From: Sanghuangporus weigelae
Taxonomy: Eukaryota > Basidiomycota > Agaricomycetes > Hymenochaetales > Hymenochaetaceae
DNA length: 64,000 bases
Assembly (NCBI GenBank): GCA_033182465.1
Contig: CP137318.1
Location: 3,162,001 to 3,226,000, forward strand
Direction: 5' to 3'
The notes below the pieces were generated by a model, which was not told the DNA's origin, did not search any database, and worked only from the letters and a program-made list of their open reading frames with translations. Shown here one piece after another: positions 47,393-63,359 of the stretch (within the stretch, counting starts at the first letter, position 1; every line of letters begins with the position of its first letter). Both the position numbers and the translations under genes were made by a program.

Positions 47393-48378
47393 CTACCGAG
47401 AACCGACACCAGTAAAGCGATTGGTTAACCAGCCAATAGGGGCCTGTAAGCTCGATCCACGCGGTCCCGATCCTGAACCTAAGGCCAGTGGGTTGGCGGA
47501 CTGGAAAGACTGCTTGCGGGCCTGCGAGGAAGCATGAACTGTGTGGAAGACACGGTCAGTGGGTTATCAGTGGTGCGACGGAAATTAAGACTCGGAGCGG
47601 AACTTGTAGGGAGTTGACAGAAGAATGGTCAATGTGAATAAGTTGGATTGAAGTGGAGAGGATCGAGGTCCGGGAAGACTCAAGAGGCACAGGGAGCGAA
47701 GAAAAAGGGATGTGAAGACGAGTTGAGATGAAAATAAAGACCAGGCAAGGAAACATGAGGGAGTACGTACCAGCTTCGGCAATTTCGTTGACATTTGTCT
47801 CTAAGACAAGACCACCTTGAATGACCTCCGCGAGGATGTGATGCACCTGAGTCAGACAGTCAGACGACGTCTTGAAAGATTAAAACTGGCTTTGCCGAGG
47901 GTACGAACATCATCGAAGTGGAACACAAGGTCGAGCTCGCAAACGTTTTCAAATGACCTATCTAGAGACTCAACAAATACCTAATAACACAAGCTCTAGA
48001 ACCTCGAGAGCTCCACAAGCGGTGAGCATACACACCTGAATCAAGTCCAGAATCCCCAACTCGCTCTCCGATGTATCCACAACGAACACAAAGTACAGCG
48101 TCGCATAACACCGATATACCACGCGCACTTCATCTCCGATCCTGTCGCCCAGTAATGCATTAAGCTCCGGTGTGTCAAGAAAATTGCACAAAGTCGGAGA
48201 ACGGGAAGACACGAGACTGAATATCTTGTTGATAAGCTGTTGAGAAGGTGTCCGTAACGGCGTGTAGAACTTGGTGAGGCGTGGCACGCCGGACGTGTTG
48301 ACTGTAACGCATGTTCAGACGCTTTTGAAGTGGAGAGCTAGGTTATTGCTGCGCACATATTAGTACAGCGTGTATCAT
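47393..48378 (-). CDS. APS3: AP-3 adaptor complex sigma subunit
   Basis: Small subunit of the AP-3 clathrin-associated adaptor that sorts cargo from the Golgi/endosome to the vacuole. The first exon codes only MIHAVLI plus one base (48357-48378, donor GTGCGC); joined to the next exon it gives MIHAVLIFNTSGVPRLTKFY. Then QQLINKIFSLVSSRSPTLCN, FLDTPELNALLGDRIGDEVR, VVYRCYATLYFVFVVDTSES, ELGILDLIQ, VFVESLDRSFENVCELDLVF, HFDD, VHHILAEVIQGGLVLETNVN, EIAEA and a C-terminal extension HASSQARKQSFQSANPLALG ending FTGVGSR (stop 47393-47395). The RxTKFYxP, YRCYATLYFVFVVD and SELGILDLIQVFVE blocks are those of AP-3 sigma rather than AP-1 or AP-2. All junctions are in phase. The extra 45-residue tail is common in basidiomycete orthologues. 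Confidence 0.92.
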
Positions 48379-48837
48379 CGCGCAGGTTTGTGGTGAGTGA
48401 AGAATCTTGTCTCGAGTCTCCGTCACTCCGTTTTTGGAAGGTGATCAGCGCCTGCTTAATCATCCCTTGCCCCTACACCAAGTGGGCAAGTATTCTGTGT
48501 TGCTTTTAGAACATTTGCTACTCCTACATGGCACTCTCTTGCAATACTTGGAGATGTAGTATAGTGGCCGGCAAATCAAGTCTGAACGATCAACGTGTAT
48601 GGATTCCGTCTCCACTGGCAATACCCAAACAATCAAGTATTAATGCAATAGCATGCTAATGGTAGTACTAGAATATTGCTACAATGCCGTAGTTAAGTAT
48701 TTTCCTAATACAAGTACATACGAGGCGCCTGTATGCCGAAGTATGTTAGTCAATCCCTCAAGTATCTTTGCCCCGTCTCTGTTCCAGATCGTAGAAAACA
48801 TCGATAATCCAAAAGTACATACATGTATAAACAAAAT
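48379..48837. other. Intergenic gap AP-3 sigma to F-box gene
   Basis: Promoter of the AP-3 sigma gene and 3' end of the F-box gene, both minus strand. Nothing else seen. Confidence 0.45.
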
Positions 48838-50642
48838 TTATTCGTCATCGTCATCTTCAGTCATTTCTTCTTCAGTCATACCCTCATCTTCGTCGCTGTC
48901 TTCCTCGTCTTCCTCACCTTCATTTCCGATGCCAATGACACCGGGATGGTTCGCGTTCAAGTTTGCATTGAGTTCGTTCCTTTCGGTATCATCGCGCTCC
49001 GTCGGCTCGCAGAGATGCTAATCCAATAGTAAATATAGTCTTGAGCATTGAAGAAAGAGATGCAAATGCTTACATTCAATTTCTTCGCGTGATCGGGCTT
49101 ATGTGTTTGCGTCCGACAGTTCCACCCATACCTAATTACGCCTAAAGTCAGTCCACTGCAGCACGAGGTAGAGACCGCCGAGACTGACCAACAGTTGTTC
49201 TTGAATTGATGACCGTCTGACAGAGACGGCATTAGTATCAGAATCGGAGATGATCATGTCTCGGCTTACTTTTGACTAGTTCGCCCACGAACCATGAATA
49301 GATTCTTTGGGATAAGAAAACGTGAATGCAAGACATGCATAACCAGTCTGTCCTCTTCCAATCGTTGTTTGGATCATTTTGGCCGCCAAACATCTCGCTT
49401 AGGATAGAGGCAGGTGAGACGTGCCGGGCAAGAATCGCGTTCAAGTCCGATGGTACGTAGACATTGGCATTCAGCTTTCCGGGTAAAAAGCTCAAGAGAA
49501 CGTCGAAAGTGACCACACGTCTTAATAAATGCCAATCTAATTGCGCTATTCAGCGTAGACAAGAATTGCGCAAGGCTCGCATACTCACTATTCTCTCCAA
49601 AGAGATCTTGAGCTTGCGCAAGACATTTTTGACCTAGCGACAGTGAATTCACAACATTATAGGGCAACATAAAAATGTCTCACAAGCTTGGACCTCTTCG
49701 ACTCTTGCATTTACTAGAATAGCTTGTCTGTTGTATTTCTTTTTGAGCAAGTCGCTAGCTTGTCTGTCCCTGGCTAAAATCGTGTAGCTGTTTACGATTG
49801 CGGTTGCAGAACGATGCAAGGCAATACCAAACGCCTGTGCATTGACGTTCCCGTCGAAGGCAGCTAGTAACTCATCCACACGTAGCTCGAACGGCCTTCC
49901 GCTCCTGTCGAAGGGTCCTTGTAGTAAAGATGAGAAGATGGTTAGAGAAGATGGTTAGTGAAACTTAGAAAATAAATCTACCTTGGAAGGTGGCCATCAA
50001 CGTGTTGTAAACCACATCCAGGAATTGCATTGCTTCATGCATTTGAACAAGCTCCTCTTCGCTCATATTCTTTAAGAAGCTGAAGTCCAAGTCGAGAGGC
50101 CTTGAGTTATTATGTCTATCATTAGCCAACACACTGCATATCCATATTCGATAAATGGCTCGATGAAATCTGTAGCTCTCCTCTTCAGAGAGCGTACTGA
50201 CTGCCGCCGTTCGATCCTTATAACTTGAATCCAGCTATGTTGAGAGGCCTATCCACATATAGTATTATTGCACTCACAGTATGCAGAAATATGATTCTAC
50301 TCTCTGTACTGCAGCTGATACACCTGACAATGCACGAGCCTCAGCACCAGTGACATCGCACGTCCAGCAATATGAATCCGGGCTAGAATCATTCAATCCC
50401 TCCAATAACACCTGCATGGGCTCATTTCCGAGTTTATTCATCGTACGTACGAGAGCAGCAGCAAAGGACAACGCCGGTCCGACTTCGTTCGTCATTACAG
50501 CCCGCATTATTGAACGTTTGCGGGACGAGAATGTCTCAGAAATGAGTTTCGAGGCAAGCACAGCATGCTGCAGAGACAGGAAGTCGGGCAAGAATGTCAG
50601 TAGACGATCACAAACGTCAAAGGGAAGAGTGCAGAGAGACAT
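48838..50642 (-). CDS. F-box protein with acidic C-terminus
   Basis: The N-terminus MSLCTLPFDVCDRLLTFLPD with FLSLQHAVLASKLISETF is an F-box, the Skp1-binding motif of SCF ubiquitin ligases. The rest is the helical body common in basidiomycete F-box proteins (SYRFHRAIYRIWICSVL, LNDSSPDSYCWTCDVTGAEA), spliced over about eight exons: NMSEEELVQMHEAMQFLDVV, VDELLAAFDGNVNAQAFGIA, KCLAQAQDLFGEN, LPGKLNANVYVPSDLNAILA, CIHVFLSQRIYSWFVGELV, FKNNCWYGWNCRTQTHKPDH and finally an acidic tail (GNEGEEDEEDSDEDEGMTEE) to the stop at 48838-48840. No leucine-rich or WD repeats are visible, so the substrate is unknown. Exon borders in the middle are approximate. Confidence 0.72.
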
Positions 50643-50874
50643 GATGTGAAGTGAACATGTTCAACTCGCTGGTTCTGTGGTTCGTTATATTGTCGTTCGG
50701 AGCCGCAATATGTCACATAGTCACACATTTGATGCGCCCACTACGTCGAGCCACATTATGTGACACATCGCGTGTATACCGCCCCCTTGATGTATTTCAC
50801 CCGAATCACCCGCCTGATGCGCCGTCGCTACTTATAGTGACTCAAAATAATTCAATTCACCCCGGCCACTAATA

Positions 50875-54072
<3,198 letters not shown>

Positions 54073-54241
54073 TGTTGTCGTTGTCGAAGGTCAATGAATT
54101 GAGTAGAATTTGAATTGTTCAAGTTCATGGATGACATAGCGTCGATCTCATGCGCCGATCAATGATCTATCACGTGGTGTACCGTCACTGCGACACCGAA
54201 ATTCGCTGAGCCATGCAGGTTGCTCTCCTGAAACTCTGAGT

Positions 54242-54973
54242 ATGACAACGGCTCCACCCTCAAAGGAGCGCAACTTGCTCGCGGTTATAGGGGATGAAGT
54301 AGGCCGTTCACTATTCCTCTGAAATTGTACGCTGACTGATGAATTCTGCCGGACTTCTCGCGTTCTTTGGATCTGTGGCGCTCCTTAACCTATTTTTCAT
54401 TGACCATGGATTCCATTTACGATTGTCTCTGTGTTCCAATGGGCATGGCACTATAGGATAGCATTACAGGCCTTCTTCTAGCGGGAATCGGGCATGTGAG
54501 CGAGCAGGGAAAGAAGAACTTCCTCATTGTTGATTCCAGTTCGTACTATCTTTCTCTCTTCTACTGAGACCTTGCTTAAGCTGTCTTGCTTGCCTTGCTT
54601 TTATGTTTCTTCACACTTCAATCCGTGGACAGAAACGCAATCCTCCACAATAGAGTCTGCATTTGAAGACTTCACCGAACGCAAAGATATTGCCATCTTG
54701 CTAATCAACCAGCATGTATGTCTTTCTTTCCAATGCCATTAACAATCACCAATGCTTACAGCGCCCGCTTCGCCAAGGTTGCAGATAGGATCCGACCAAC
54801 TGTGGATAGATACCAACAAGCTTTCCCTGCACTGCTTGAGATCCCTTCGAAAGAACACCCCTACGGTACGTAATTGCTCCTTTCTTTTCGTTGATACAGC
54901 AGCTAATTCTTGTATGCCAGACCCAAGCAAGGACTCCGTACTCAAACGAGTGCAGAAGCTTTTCGGAGATTAA
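54242..54973 (+). CDS. VMA7: V-type ATPase subunit F
   Basis: Central-stalk subunit of the vacuolar proton pump. Five exons join in phase: [39 protein letters not shown] with [27 protein letters not shown] with [28 protein letters not shown] with [14 protein letters not shown], and [17 protein letters not shown]. GDEDSxTGLLLAG and [23 protein letters not shown] are diagnostic. ATG at 54242, stop at 54971-54973. About 120 residues, standard length. Introns of about 60-150 bases; the first is the longest. Confidence 0.95.
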
Positions 54974-55430
54974 CGTGTTGTCTCTTCTTGCATCAATGCA
55001 AACCGAATTTATGATCCATGCTCACTTCCACTTCCCGCATATCAAGATGTATTCATTTCCGCGAGCCCATGTCATCATAGAAGACGTACAATCAGACTTC
55101 TGCCGAAATCGACGATTTAGGAGATACTGCTAGAGACATGATCGAGCTGAGTGGGGCTGCTTTCCAAGAGCGTACACCATCCGTAAACCGGCTGAGCAAG
55201 ATGCAGACACGAAAATTATCTGCGGTTATAGCTATAATGGAGTCATATGTGTGGGCTTGGACAAGCAATCAGGTTCGAGAGGACTTTGGATTGAATGGAG
55301 TGGAATGCACGATAGCGATGGCGCTGATAGTACACAAGTCAGAATGAAAGGATGCGTTGAAAGTGAAAGCCAAATCAAATTTTCGAACATGCAGGAGGGT
55401 GTAAAAAGAAGATATCGAGGAACGGATACA
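54974..55430. other. Convergent intergenic region
   Basis: Between the VMA7 and TIM21 stop codons. A 69-codon + frame (55138-55347) has no recognisable feature and I do not call it a gene. Confidence 0.45.
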
Positions 55431-56846
55431 TTATGACCATCGCAGAACTGCTTCGTGTTCGCGCACATCTGGGGTGCGCACGACGAAAACGCGCTTCGGA
55501 TAATGGACTCGTGAATCTGAAGAAGTCGTTGATTTAATTGATTAGAGTAAATGAAAGAGTATGACGTACGCGGCATATCTAACAGGATGTATCGCCAGAC
55601 GAAGTCTCCGTCTTCGTTCTGTAGAAACACCGGAGAAAAGGCGTTAACCACGAAGACCAGATGTGATAGAACTAAACCAATTTATTCTGCTGACCTTTAC
55701 AAGATCACAGTGTACCTCACCCTCATCGAACACTTCCACGTGCTTCTCTGTGCCCGAACCCCCGTTTCGGCTGGTAGTACTTATGCCCTTCCCGATCCCA
55801 GAGAAAAGACCGGTGATAGTTGCCCAAACTCCGCCTTCCTTGGTAGTCCTTCCGATCTGCGTGTCTCGACGTGATGACGATGTTGTCGTCGACGATGGAG
55901 AATCCGGCCCTGATCCTAAAGGATAAGACGGACCAGGGAGTCCGGAATAGGCTTCTCCTGATAGGTAGAGAAAGAGCCGTCGTGCACTGTCCCGTGTGTT
56001 TCGCGCTGTTTCGCTCGCCCAGGCTTGAACCTCTTCCCATGTCCAAGTCTCTTCACCAATTCTCTTCACCGTCTTCTGAATTCGTTCGAGGTACCCTTCA
56101 TCGCCATGAGCGGACCGAGGCTCCGCACGAACGTAGAAGTTAAGCAATAGATGTTCCCGTCCAGCAGAATCCTGCATGAGTCGCGAGGATACGCGCCTGT
56201 TGCGATGACGCGGTCGAACAGCCGAGGGCGGGTTGTTATGGAAAATCAATTTTCCCGCGAGGTGAGCACGAACGACGTCGGATTGTTCGATGAGCTTGCT
56301 TGCTTCATTGAATTTAACTGTTGGAGAATTGCGTGCGAAAAGTTCGGAAAGGAGTGTGTAAACAAGGACTATGGTTAGACCTGCGCCGATGGCAATGACC
56401 GTGAAGTTTGACGTGCGTTCGGTCGAGCGGAGAACTAGAGCAAAGTCATCAAGGAATAAAAAACCCTGCAGTAGACACTTGCTTTGGATTCTGAACTTAC
56501 CTTTGCCCTTTGTAGACAATTCACTCCATTTTTTCTGCTTCGGTCCAGTCCTTTCAATACGGCCTAGCATGAAAGGCCCAGCGGTGTCGACCTGTGAGTC
56601 ACGGACAGCTTGTCTACGCTGATCGAGTGCCTGGGAAAGCAGAGAGGATGGAGGCGCATCACGATGAGTCGCGTTGACCGGGGCGGATGACGCGAATCCG
56701 CGTTTGGAACCTATAGGGGTCATTTGCGGAACATCCAAGCGGGCGCATGGGCGCACCCGGGGGTGGAGTTGATGGATGCATGGTCGAAGAAAGGAGACAA
56801 ACGAGCTGCTGCCTCGTTTAAACGCGTACACTCGGACGCCGTGCAT
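55431..56846 (-). CDS. TIM21: Mitochondrial import inner membrane translocase subunit TIM21
   Basis: TIM23-complex subunit that links the TOM and TIM23 translocases and the respiratory chain. An Arg-rich presequence (MHGVRVYAFKRGSSSFVSFL ... GSKRGFASSAP) is followed by QKKWSELSTKGK, an intron, and the single membrane span NFTVIAIGAGLTIVLVYTLL with SELFARNSPTVKFNEASKLI. The intermembrane-space domain reads HLAGKLIFHNNPPSAVRPRH, NRRVSSRLMQDSAGREHLLL, NFYVRAEP, EDGDFVWRYILLDMP and RVFVVRTPDVREHEA. A low-complexity Ser/Thr/Gly insert of about 70 residues sits between helix and the last strands, longer than in yeast. The final exon ends at the stop 55431-55433. I take the upstream ATG (56844-56846) because it completes the presequence; ATG at 56721-56723 is the alternative. 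Confidence 0.9.
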
Positions 56847-57040
56847 GGCGGAGTCAAGGCAAAAAGTCGAGTGTCGATCTGTGGATCATCAAATCCTCAC
56901 GTGACTTTGACTTATTTATCCTTGGCACAGTTCTATCCGTTTATAGAATTGGAGTATATCTTTGGAATTAATGTAAAAATAGAAAACAATGGCTAGTGGT
57001 ACATTCCATGGCGTGCAAGCATGCAATACAGACGATCTAC

Positions 57041-57624
<584 letters not shown>

Positions 57625-57801
57625 AGATAGATTATTTGTAAGCAGACACCGTTAGGTTGAGGAAGACTTGAGATGATGAAGTGTGTTGTAAAGAGCGAAG
57701 CGGGAAACAATCCATATTTATATTTTCTACAGGATGTGGACCGGCATTATCCGAAAATAGACGAGAGGACAGAAGAACAACATTGAACAAAGCGCGTCGC
57801 G

Positions 57802-57807
57802 ACGCGT
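57802..57807. promoter_or_regulatory. ACGCGT box in the H3 promoter
   Basis: A single MluI cell-cycle box about 180 bases upstream of the H3 ATG, within a GACGCGTC context close to a second CGCGTCGCGACG element. Consistent with S-phase expression, but a lone 6-mer is weak. Confidence 0.35.
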
Positions 57808-58083
57808 CACGCCGATCTGTTTGTGACTGTTTACTTGTGGACACGTATGATCTGTAACGCGGCGATGACCTCAGTCATTCTGTCTCGCCGCCACTCTGTG
57901 CAACAAGCACTGCGCCCAGAGTAGTGACGAGGTAATGCTAGCCAGCGGGTGCGAAGCAGTTTCAAGTTATGATGATCATGACGATGAAGTGACTGGCTCG
58001 GGCGCTGTCGATCGGAGCACGGGTTCCGTTAGGTAGTACACATCCTTTAATGAAGTCATATCCTACGTCGTCTTCCGTTCCCT

Positions 58084-58089
58084 TATATA
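58084..58089 (+). promoter_or_regulatory. TATA-like box upstream of the catalase
   Basis: TATATA 38 bases upstream of the catalase ATG, in the only obvious TATA context of this intergenic region. The distance suggests a very short leader or a fortuitous match. Confidence 0.35.
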
Positions 58090-58126
58090 CCTCCTCGTTC
58101 ACCCAATTGACTTATCTCAACCTCTC

Positions 58127-60671
58127 ATGTCCTCCGTTACATCCACTCTCAAGTCTGTCGTCCAGGGCATGGCTACCAATACTAAGCTCGATGATCTTAA
58201 GACAGACACTGTTGACGTCCAGCATCATGAGCCGGGCATGACCACAGACCACGGCGTGCCCATCTCAGACACCGATAATTGGCTCAAAGCTTCTGATGGC
58301 GTCAAGGTTGGACCCTCTCTACTTGAGGATCAGATCGCACGCGAGAAAATACACCGTTTTGACCACGAACGTATCCCTGAACGTGTCGTGCACGCCCGTG
58401 GCACAGGCGCCTTCGGTGAATTCAAGGTCTTTAATGACAGCGCCAGCAAATGGACTCATGCCAAGGTCCTCACGGATCCTTCGCGTACCACTCCTGTCTT
58501 TGTGCGCTTTAGTACCGTTCAGGGCCCTCGCGGTAGTGCTGTGAGTCATTCAATAGTTTTTAAGGCTGGCTTTGATCTGACTGTTAATTAGGACACTGTT
58601 CGCGACGTTCGAGGATTTGCCGTCAAATTCTATACCCAGGAGGGAAATTGGGACATAGTTGGCAATGATATTCCTGTTTTCTTCATTCAGGATGCTATCA
58701 AGTTCCCAGATTTTGTTCATGCCGTCAAGCCGGAGCCCCATAATGAGGTGCCGACTGGGCAATCAGCGCATAACAATTTCTGGGATTACTTCAATCTGCA
58801 GCCAGAGAGTGAGTTTTAGTATAACTTCGATGACATCTGCTCACTCTTTTTTGGTCTAGCGTCTCACATGGTTATGTGGGTCATGTCGGATCGTGGCATC
58901 CCTCGCTCTTATCGCATGATGCAGGGTTTTGGCGTCAATACTTATACCTTGACCAATGCTCAAAATGAGATTTTCTTTGTCAAATTCCATTGGATCCCTG
59001 AGCTCGGCGTCCATAGCTTCATGTGGGACGAAGCTCTAAAGCTTGCTGGTCAAGACCCTGGTAAATAGATACTCTCATCCATACGTCCGATCGGAGATCT
59101 GATGGTTTTATAGATTTCCACCGAAAGGACTTAAATGAAGCTATAGAGAATGGTGCCCCGCCGAAGTGGACACTCGCTTTGCAGATTATTCCTCAGGCAG
59201 ATGAAGACAAATTTGATTTTGACATCCTCGATGCAACTAAAATTTGGCCCGAGGATCTCGTCCCAGTGCACCCGGTCGGCGAGCTTGTGCTAAACCGAAC
59301 TGTCGATGAATTCTTCCCTCAAACTGAACAGTCTGCTTTCTGCACGAGTCATGTTGTTCCCGGAATTGGTTTTAGCAATGATCCACTACTTCAGGGAAGG
59401 AACTTCTCGTACTTTGATACACAGATTACGCGTCTGGGACCCAATTGGGAAGAGGTCAGTTGAATTGTAGTGTCCAGGCAATCAACCTTACGTTCTTTGC
59501 TAGCTCCCGATCAATCGACCTATTTGCCCGTACATGAATTTCAACAGAGATGGAGCAATGAGGCACAGAATTACAAAAGGTACGGTCAACTACTGGCCGA
59601 ACCGATTCGAGGTCGTGCCGCCTGTTCATCCTAGTAATGGAGGATACAAGGAGTGAGTTAAGAGGTTTCATTCATGCTTGAACACTATCTAATCCATGTA
59701 TCAGGTACCCTCAGAAAGTACACGGAATAAAGCAGCGCGAGCGTGGAGCCAAATTTTCGGAGCATTGGAACCAGGCACAACTCTTCTATAATTCTCTATC
59801 TGACGTCGAAAAGATGCATTTGATCAGCGCAATTTCATTTGAATTGGATCATTGCGACGACCCAACTGTCTATAAGACGGCGATTTTGCGTTTAAACGAC
59901 ATCGACGTCGATCTAGCGAAGCAAGTTGCAACTAACGTCGGCGGTCCTTTGCCTGACAAACCAGGTCGTCCTAACCACGGTCATAAAGCACCGCGCTTGT
60001 CGCAATTCGATTTCATGCCTAAGTCTCCGACCATCAAGTCACGTCGTATCGCGATATTGGTTGCGGATGGTTTTGATTCATCCGTCGTGGAAGCCATGAA
60101 GGCCGCACTTTCTGCAGCAGGTGCTTTGCCCTTCGTTATTGGTCCGCGCAGAGGCGAGATCTATCCTGAGGGCAATATGTTTGGCAAGGGCGGAGGTATC
60201 GTGGCGGACCACCATCTCGAGGGTCAACGTTCAACAATGTTCGATGCGCTTTTCATTCCAGGCGGAGCAGAATCTGTCAAGACACTTGCAGGGAATGGAC
60301 GTGCAATACACTGGGTGCTCGAAGCATTTGGTCACCTGAAGGCTATTGGTGCACTCGGTGAAGGTAAGTCGAGCCATCTCGTCTAAGCTCTGAACCGCCT
60401 TTGAGCCTAAACTTTGTTCTCAGGTGTTGATTTCCTCCGCGATGCTGTCCGTTTGCCTGGAGTCCAGTTTGCCGAGCCATCGGGCGGCTCGGTCACAGTG
60501 GACTTCGGCATTGTAACTGCACCAAAAATGGGATCACCTGCTTCTTTGTCAGAAGGATTAAAGATTGTTAAGAATGCGACGGACTTTATCGGCGCTTTTG
60601 CATATCAGATCAGCCAGCACAAGTGCTTCGAACGCGAGGTCGCTGGTTTGTCTAGCAAAGTCGCATACTAA
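58127..60671 (+). CDS. Large-subunit heme catalase with C-terminal DJ-1/PfpI-like domain
   Basis: Breaks down hydrogen peroxide. Exons join to the catalase core: [20 protein letters not shown] (catalytic His), [100 protein letters not shown], and the proximal heme region [20 protein letters not shown] with [18 protein letters not shown], where the Tyr of FSYFDTQ is the heme ligand. After residue about 550 comes a flavodoxin/DJ-1-like domain ([59 protein letters not shown]), as in clade-2 large catalases. About seven short introns. No clear peroxisomal C-terminal tripeptide (ends KVAY). The stop is at 60669-60671. About 730 residues expected, normal for large catalases. Intracellular by lack of a signal peptide. 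Confidence 0.95.
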
Positions 60672-61123
60672 GAGATTGCACTGCGCTGCGACAAAACAAT
60701 AATGAGTGTACAACATCCTTTCTGTGCTCTTTATGTATAAACTATGAAGTGTTTTTTTCGTTGATGCAACATTTGTGGTGACCTGATGAAGCGGTCAGAC
60801 AGTATATTAGGATAAATGGCATATGGCTTCAGACCTACCTCAGCGATTTCCTGTCCAGGTCGCTAGGGCTACGCAGCAGTCTTATATTTCAGGACCACTG
60901 GTTCTAAGCGACCCAAGCCGACGTGAAGGGACCACTCCGACATCATATCCCTATTGCAGCACTATGCCAGAAGAGACGAGGATGTAATGAACTGTGTCAA
61001 TGAACTGCGCTTATTGCAGAAGTCGATTAAGCGATGGTGCTAGATCTTGTCGACGTGGATTTGCAATTATCAACATCATCAAGCTGCAAGAGCTCGCCGT
61101 GATCAGCAGGTGAATAACGACTT

Positions 61124-61136
61124 CTGCGGGGCGCAG
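61124..61136. repeat. Palindromic 13-mer, copy 1
   Basis: CTGCGGGGCGCAG: 5-bp arms CTGCG and CGCAG around a GGG centre. One base differs from copies 2 and 3. Confidence 0.7.
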
Positions 61137-61332
61137 TCGGGGTATACCAACGAACACAGTTGTCTCGAAACGAAATTGAGCTCCAGTATAAAATTGCACA
61201 AATACGAGGATTACTGCGCAATAGTTAATACATGATCTGTCAATGGTCCTGGCCGTGGCAGACGTAACATTTGAAGAAGTTCCGCAGTCCTCCAACGCAC
61301 AACACGAGAAGACTGATGAATGATTGGTGGTC

Positions 61333-61345
61333 CTGCGGAGCGCAG
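61333..61345. repeat. Palindromic 13-mer, copy 2
   Basis: CTGCGGAGCGCAG, identical to copy 3. Confidence 0.75.
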
Positions 61346-61801
61346 CTGAGGTTTTCCCCCAAAGCAAATAGTCATCTAGACTTGCAAGTCATAGTTCTCG
61401 CAAAATTCAATCCGGTAGAAGCTCCGCAGTTCGCGCCAGATTTGTTCCATATGCTACATTCTTTCTGTCGATATCAGAATAATATCGTAGTTTGTCCGCA
61501 GCCATTTGTGGCATTTGACGTTTGAGAACTTCACACTCGACGTGACAAGTATGAAACCATGCCTACAGTAAGGCTCGGTGATGTCGGTGAAGGGGAGACC
61601 AAAAATATCGCAAGCTTCAGGTTGACCGATGATGGATCACAAATATGATATAGCTGTACGGCGCGCTAGCCGCCCATGGACCCAAGTACACGAGAAGAAT
61701 CCAGTCATGTCTAACGTTTCAAATTAGATGTACACAGAGACAGCCCAAATATCAGTCCGCAGCTATCATCGATGGTGTGGTCCGAGGAGAGGATTGCTGC
61801 C

Positions 61802-61814
61802 CTGCGGAGCGCAG
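61802..61814. repeat. Palindromic 13-mer, copy 3
   Basis: CTGCGGAGCGCAG, identical to copy 2. Confidence 0.75.
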
Positions 61815-62129
61815 CATTGTCTAGCGCGTTCTTTGTGACCGGAAAATCAATCATCGAACGCGAGTAAAAAGACGCGGCAGTCCGGGTAAAAAGACGTCAT
61901 AACTTGAAAAGGCTTCGAACCATATCTTATCTCGTCCGCAGCGAACCTTGCGAAGGGTCCAATAAGTCGATCGGGACACGCACCGGCTCCGTCAAATCAA
62001 GAATGGGACGGAAGTACGGGATCTACAAGGATCATGCACGTCAGCGAGCTCGGTCGGCTCCGTGAACTAACCTCCGTGTTTGTGGCTGCGCATCATAAAG
62101 TCCGGACGCGTCGTTTACATTTGTTTACA

Positions 62130-62142
62130 CTCCGGAGCGCAG
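62130..62142. repeat. Palindromic 13-mer, copy 4 (degenerate)
   Basis: CTCCGGAGCGCAG, one change from copies 2 and 3 in the left arm. Confidence 0.55.
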
Positions 62143-62257
62143 TTTAGCTTGTGATCGCAGCGCATTAATAGAGTGTGGGCAGGAGAGACGATCGTACATA
62201 CAACCCAAGCGTCGTCAATCAGGAACGGAGCTGTCTTCTAAACATCCGCAAGATCCG

Positions 62258-62680
62258 TCAGTGGACGGACCGGACAAAAGTGCGAGTGCTTGGCATAGAA
62301 GGATAAAAGAAGTGAAACGAACGAGGCGCGAGCTGCGCTTTTTCGAGTTTCGTAACTTTTCTCCCTACGAGTCTGACGCGCAGTCGTTGGAAGTAAGTAG
62401 TTCTCGCTGGAAGATTTGGAAATGTAAGCGGGCTCTGAAGTCGGAGCGCCCGGTGCCATGCTTCCGAAGTGGGCCCTTGGTGCGTACCATATGTGAGCGC
62501 AAAAGTGCTGCGCAACTCTCTGAAACTCTGAATAATTGTCCTGTCCCCTTGAATGAAGTAACACTTTGCTTCTTCAATGAACAAGGCATACAAAATACAT
62601 AGTTCGCCAACATTGTCCACTCGGATCGTAATTTGATCATCAGCGCACACATCGACATCGTCGACAACCCATGTGGACAA
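62258..62680 (-). other. Unassigned 140-codon open reading frame
   Basis: The frame starts MSTWVVDDVDVCADDQITIR and is open to a stop at 62258, with mixed composition (VDNVGELCILYALFIEEAKC, IIQSFRELRSTFALTYG). I recognise no domain. Long frames also exist on the opposite strand in the same place, so coding potential is uncertain. It could be a decayed transposon or a lineage-specific gene. Confidence 0.25.
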
Positions 62681-63330
62681 TCATCATTACTGCGCAGAGC
62701 AGCGTGATTCATTCAGGGTAGCAGACCTGACCTGACTGAAAAACAGTAAATTCAAATTCCCTGCCCTGTACAGTGACTTGATTCTCAAACTCGAAGATTA
62801 AAATTTCCTCTTTAAGACTGCTCTTTATTCATGTCCACAATAGAATAGAATAAAAGAAGAACTGCTATAAGAGTGAGTGAGTTGGTCATGACTGTCGCCG
62901 AACTTGAACCCATAAAGGACAGAATGTTGTCTAGGAATGCAAGAAGGTGCTAAGTGTCGTCATCGAATTTTTACTTTGAAGATCAGAAATGAAACTTTTA
63001 CGGAAATTGCATAGGCAGTGCGGGCCTGGCCGGAAAAGTCTGGAGCGCTGACGTGGTTACCATTACTCTACGACAATCGTCATGAGCTCTGCCCTTGAAA
63101 GCATCGACGTATAGTGAGATTCTTTTTTCCTGCTTTACGAAGACCCAAGTAATAGTTGGGGAAGGTAATGGTAGGTAGGGATCAAGGCGCAGCACCTGAA
63201 TGACGAAATAAATTCAGTGATATCTATACTAAACTAAAAGGATGTGACTGTGTGACAGCGCAGCCACCGGTAAAACGGTAAGTGCCGTGGGAGAATGCAA
63301 CGAGCAGCGCCGCAGTCGTGCCCCTGTGTC

Positions 63331-63359
63331 CTCTCCTCTCACTCTCACTCTCACTCTCA
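63331..63359. repeat. CTCTCA pyrimidine repeat in probable 5' leader
   Basis: Tandem CTCTCA units about 85 bases upstream of the ATG at 63441, typical of pyrimidine-rich fungal leaders. Confidence 0.6.

Noticed and set aside
55138-55347. 69-codon plus frame after VMA7
   Set aside because: No motif, lies in the convergent 3' region of VMA7 and TIM21.
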